The position numbers were made by a program, and so were the translations under genes. Shown in pieces: positions 6,039 through 6,188 of a stretch of 6,188 nucleotides of DNA (positions within the stretch are counted from its first letter, which is position 1; each line of letters opens with the position of its first letter). The notes under the pieces were generated by a model. The model searched no databases. It was not told the origin of the DNA and worked only from the letters and a program-made list of their open reading frames with translations. The DNA is taken from the NCBI GenBank assembly GCA_947457975.1, contig CANGYC010000148.1:1-6188 (forward strand). The letters run 5' to 3'. This stretch comes from Comamonadaceae bacterium. Lineage in GTDB: Bacteria; Pseudomonadota; Gammaproteobacteria; Burkholderiales; Burkholderiaceae_C.

Positions 6039-6188
6039 ATGTCCGTTCCCGCCGCGCTCCCGCCTTCGAAAAACATCGTCATCCTCATCTCGGGCGCTGG
6101 GAGCAATATGCAGGCCGTCATTGAGGCGGCCGCGCAGCAGCAGTGGGAGTCTCGCTTGGGCGCACGGGTGGCCGCCGTGATCAGCAAC
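6039..6188 (+). CDS. purN: Phosphoribosylglycinamide formyltransferase 1, N-terminal 50 residues (cut by the right window edge)
   Basis: PurN transfers the formyl group of 10-formyltetrahydrofolate to glycinamide ribonucleotide in the third step of purine synthesis, in the cytoplasm. The first 50 codons read MSVPAALPPSKNIVILISGA followed by GSNMQAVIEAA. KNIVILISGxGSNM, with GSNM at residues 21-24, is the phosphoribosyl-phosphate-binding P-loop-like start of the family. The frame continues with LGARVAAVISN to the window edge, matching the second strand of the Rossmann-like fold. Family proteins are about 190-215 residues, so three quarters lie outside. A ten-residue leader precedes the conserved core. 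The ATG at 6039 has no clear Shine-Dalgarno (CTTGAGTC precedes it). It is divergent from the dehydrogenase operon, with no functional link evident. Confidence 0.92.
   Translation, partial: MSVPAALPPSKNIVILISGAGSNMQAVIEAAAQQQWESRLGARVAAVISN

Noticed and set aside
1..6188. Mobile element, CRISPR array, prophage, toxin-antitoxin, tRNA or riboswitch
   Set aside because: I looked for direct-repeat arrays, transposase-like frames, tRNA-like cloverleaf sequence and an FMN riboswitch before ribF, and saw nothing supportable. The only repeats are the short arms at 1679-1762.

Overview
The window looks like an ordinary chromosomal housekeeping and metabolic segment of a GC-rich betaproteobacterium, most likely Burkholderiales, family Comamonadaceae. 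The basis is high GC, the ribF-ileS gene order, the style of the RibF, IleS and PurN proteins, and a short dispersed repeat with a TGAGCCTGTCGAAGG-type core, a kind I recall as common in that group. This taxonomic call is recollection and inference, not a database result.

Layout, left to right. (1) Positions 1-1656, minus strand: the N-terminal 552 codons of isoleucyl-tRNA synthetase (ileS), which runs off the left edge. (2) 1657-1786: a 130-bp gap holding two inverted copies of a 21-nt repeat. (3) 1787-2791, minus: ribF, the bifunctional riboflavin kinase/FAD synthetase, probably co-transcribed with ileS. (4) 2792-2970: a divergent control region with two small dyads and AT-rich candidate promoter elements. 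(5) 2971-3528, plus: a stand-alone HNH-nuclease-fold protein that probably starts at TTG. (6) 3529-3612: a convergent gap with a hairpin. (7) 3613-4728 and 4740-5927, minus: a two-gene acyl-CoA dehydrogenase operon resembling the small and large subunits of pimeloyl-CoA dehydrogenase (PimD/PimC). (8) 5928-6038: a divergent control region with an operator-like dyad. (9) 6039-6188, plus: the first 50 codons of purN, running off the right edge.

Functional links. RibF makes the FMN and FAD that the two acyl-CoA dehydrogenases need, but nothing indicates specific coupling. The two dehydrogenases appear to split one active site. The large subunit carries the EPGAGSD and KTWTT flavin-binding signatures and a candidate catalytic Glu. 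The small subunit lacks these but carries the RRQFG and HGGIG elements that the large one lacks. This points to an obligate heteromer and is the most interesting biology here. I found no CRISPR array, phage, insertion sequence, tRNA or rRNA, and no convincing undescribed system. The HNH gene is the only gene of unknown role.
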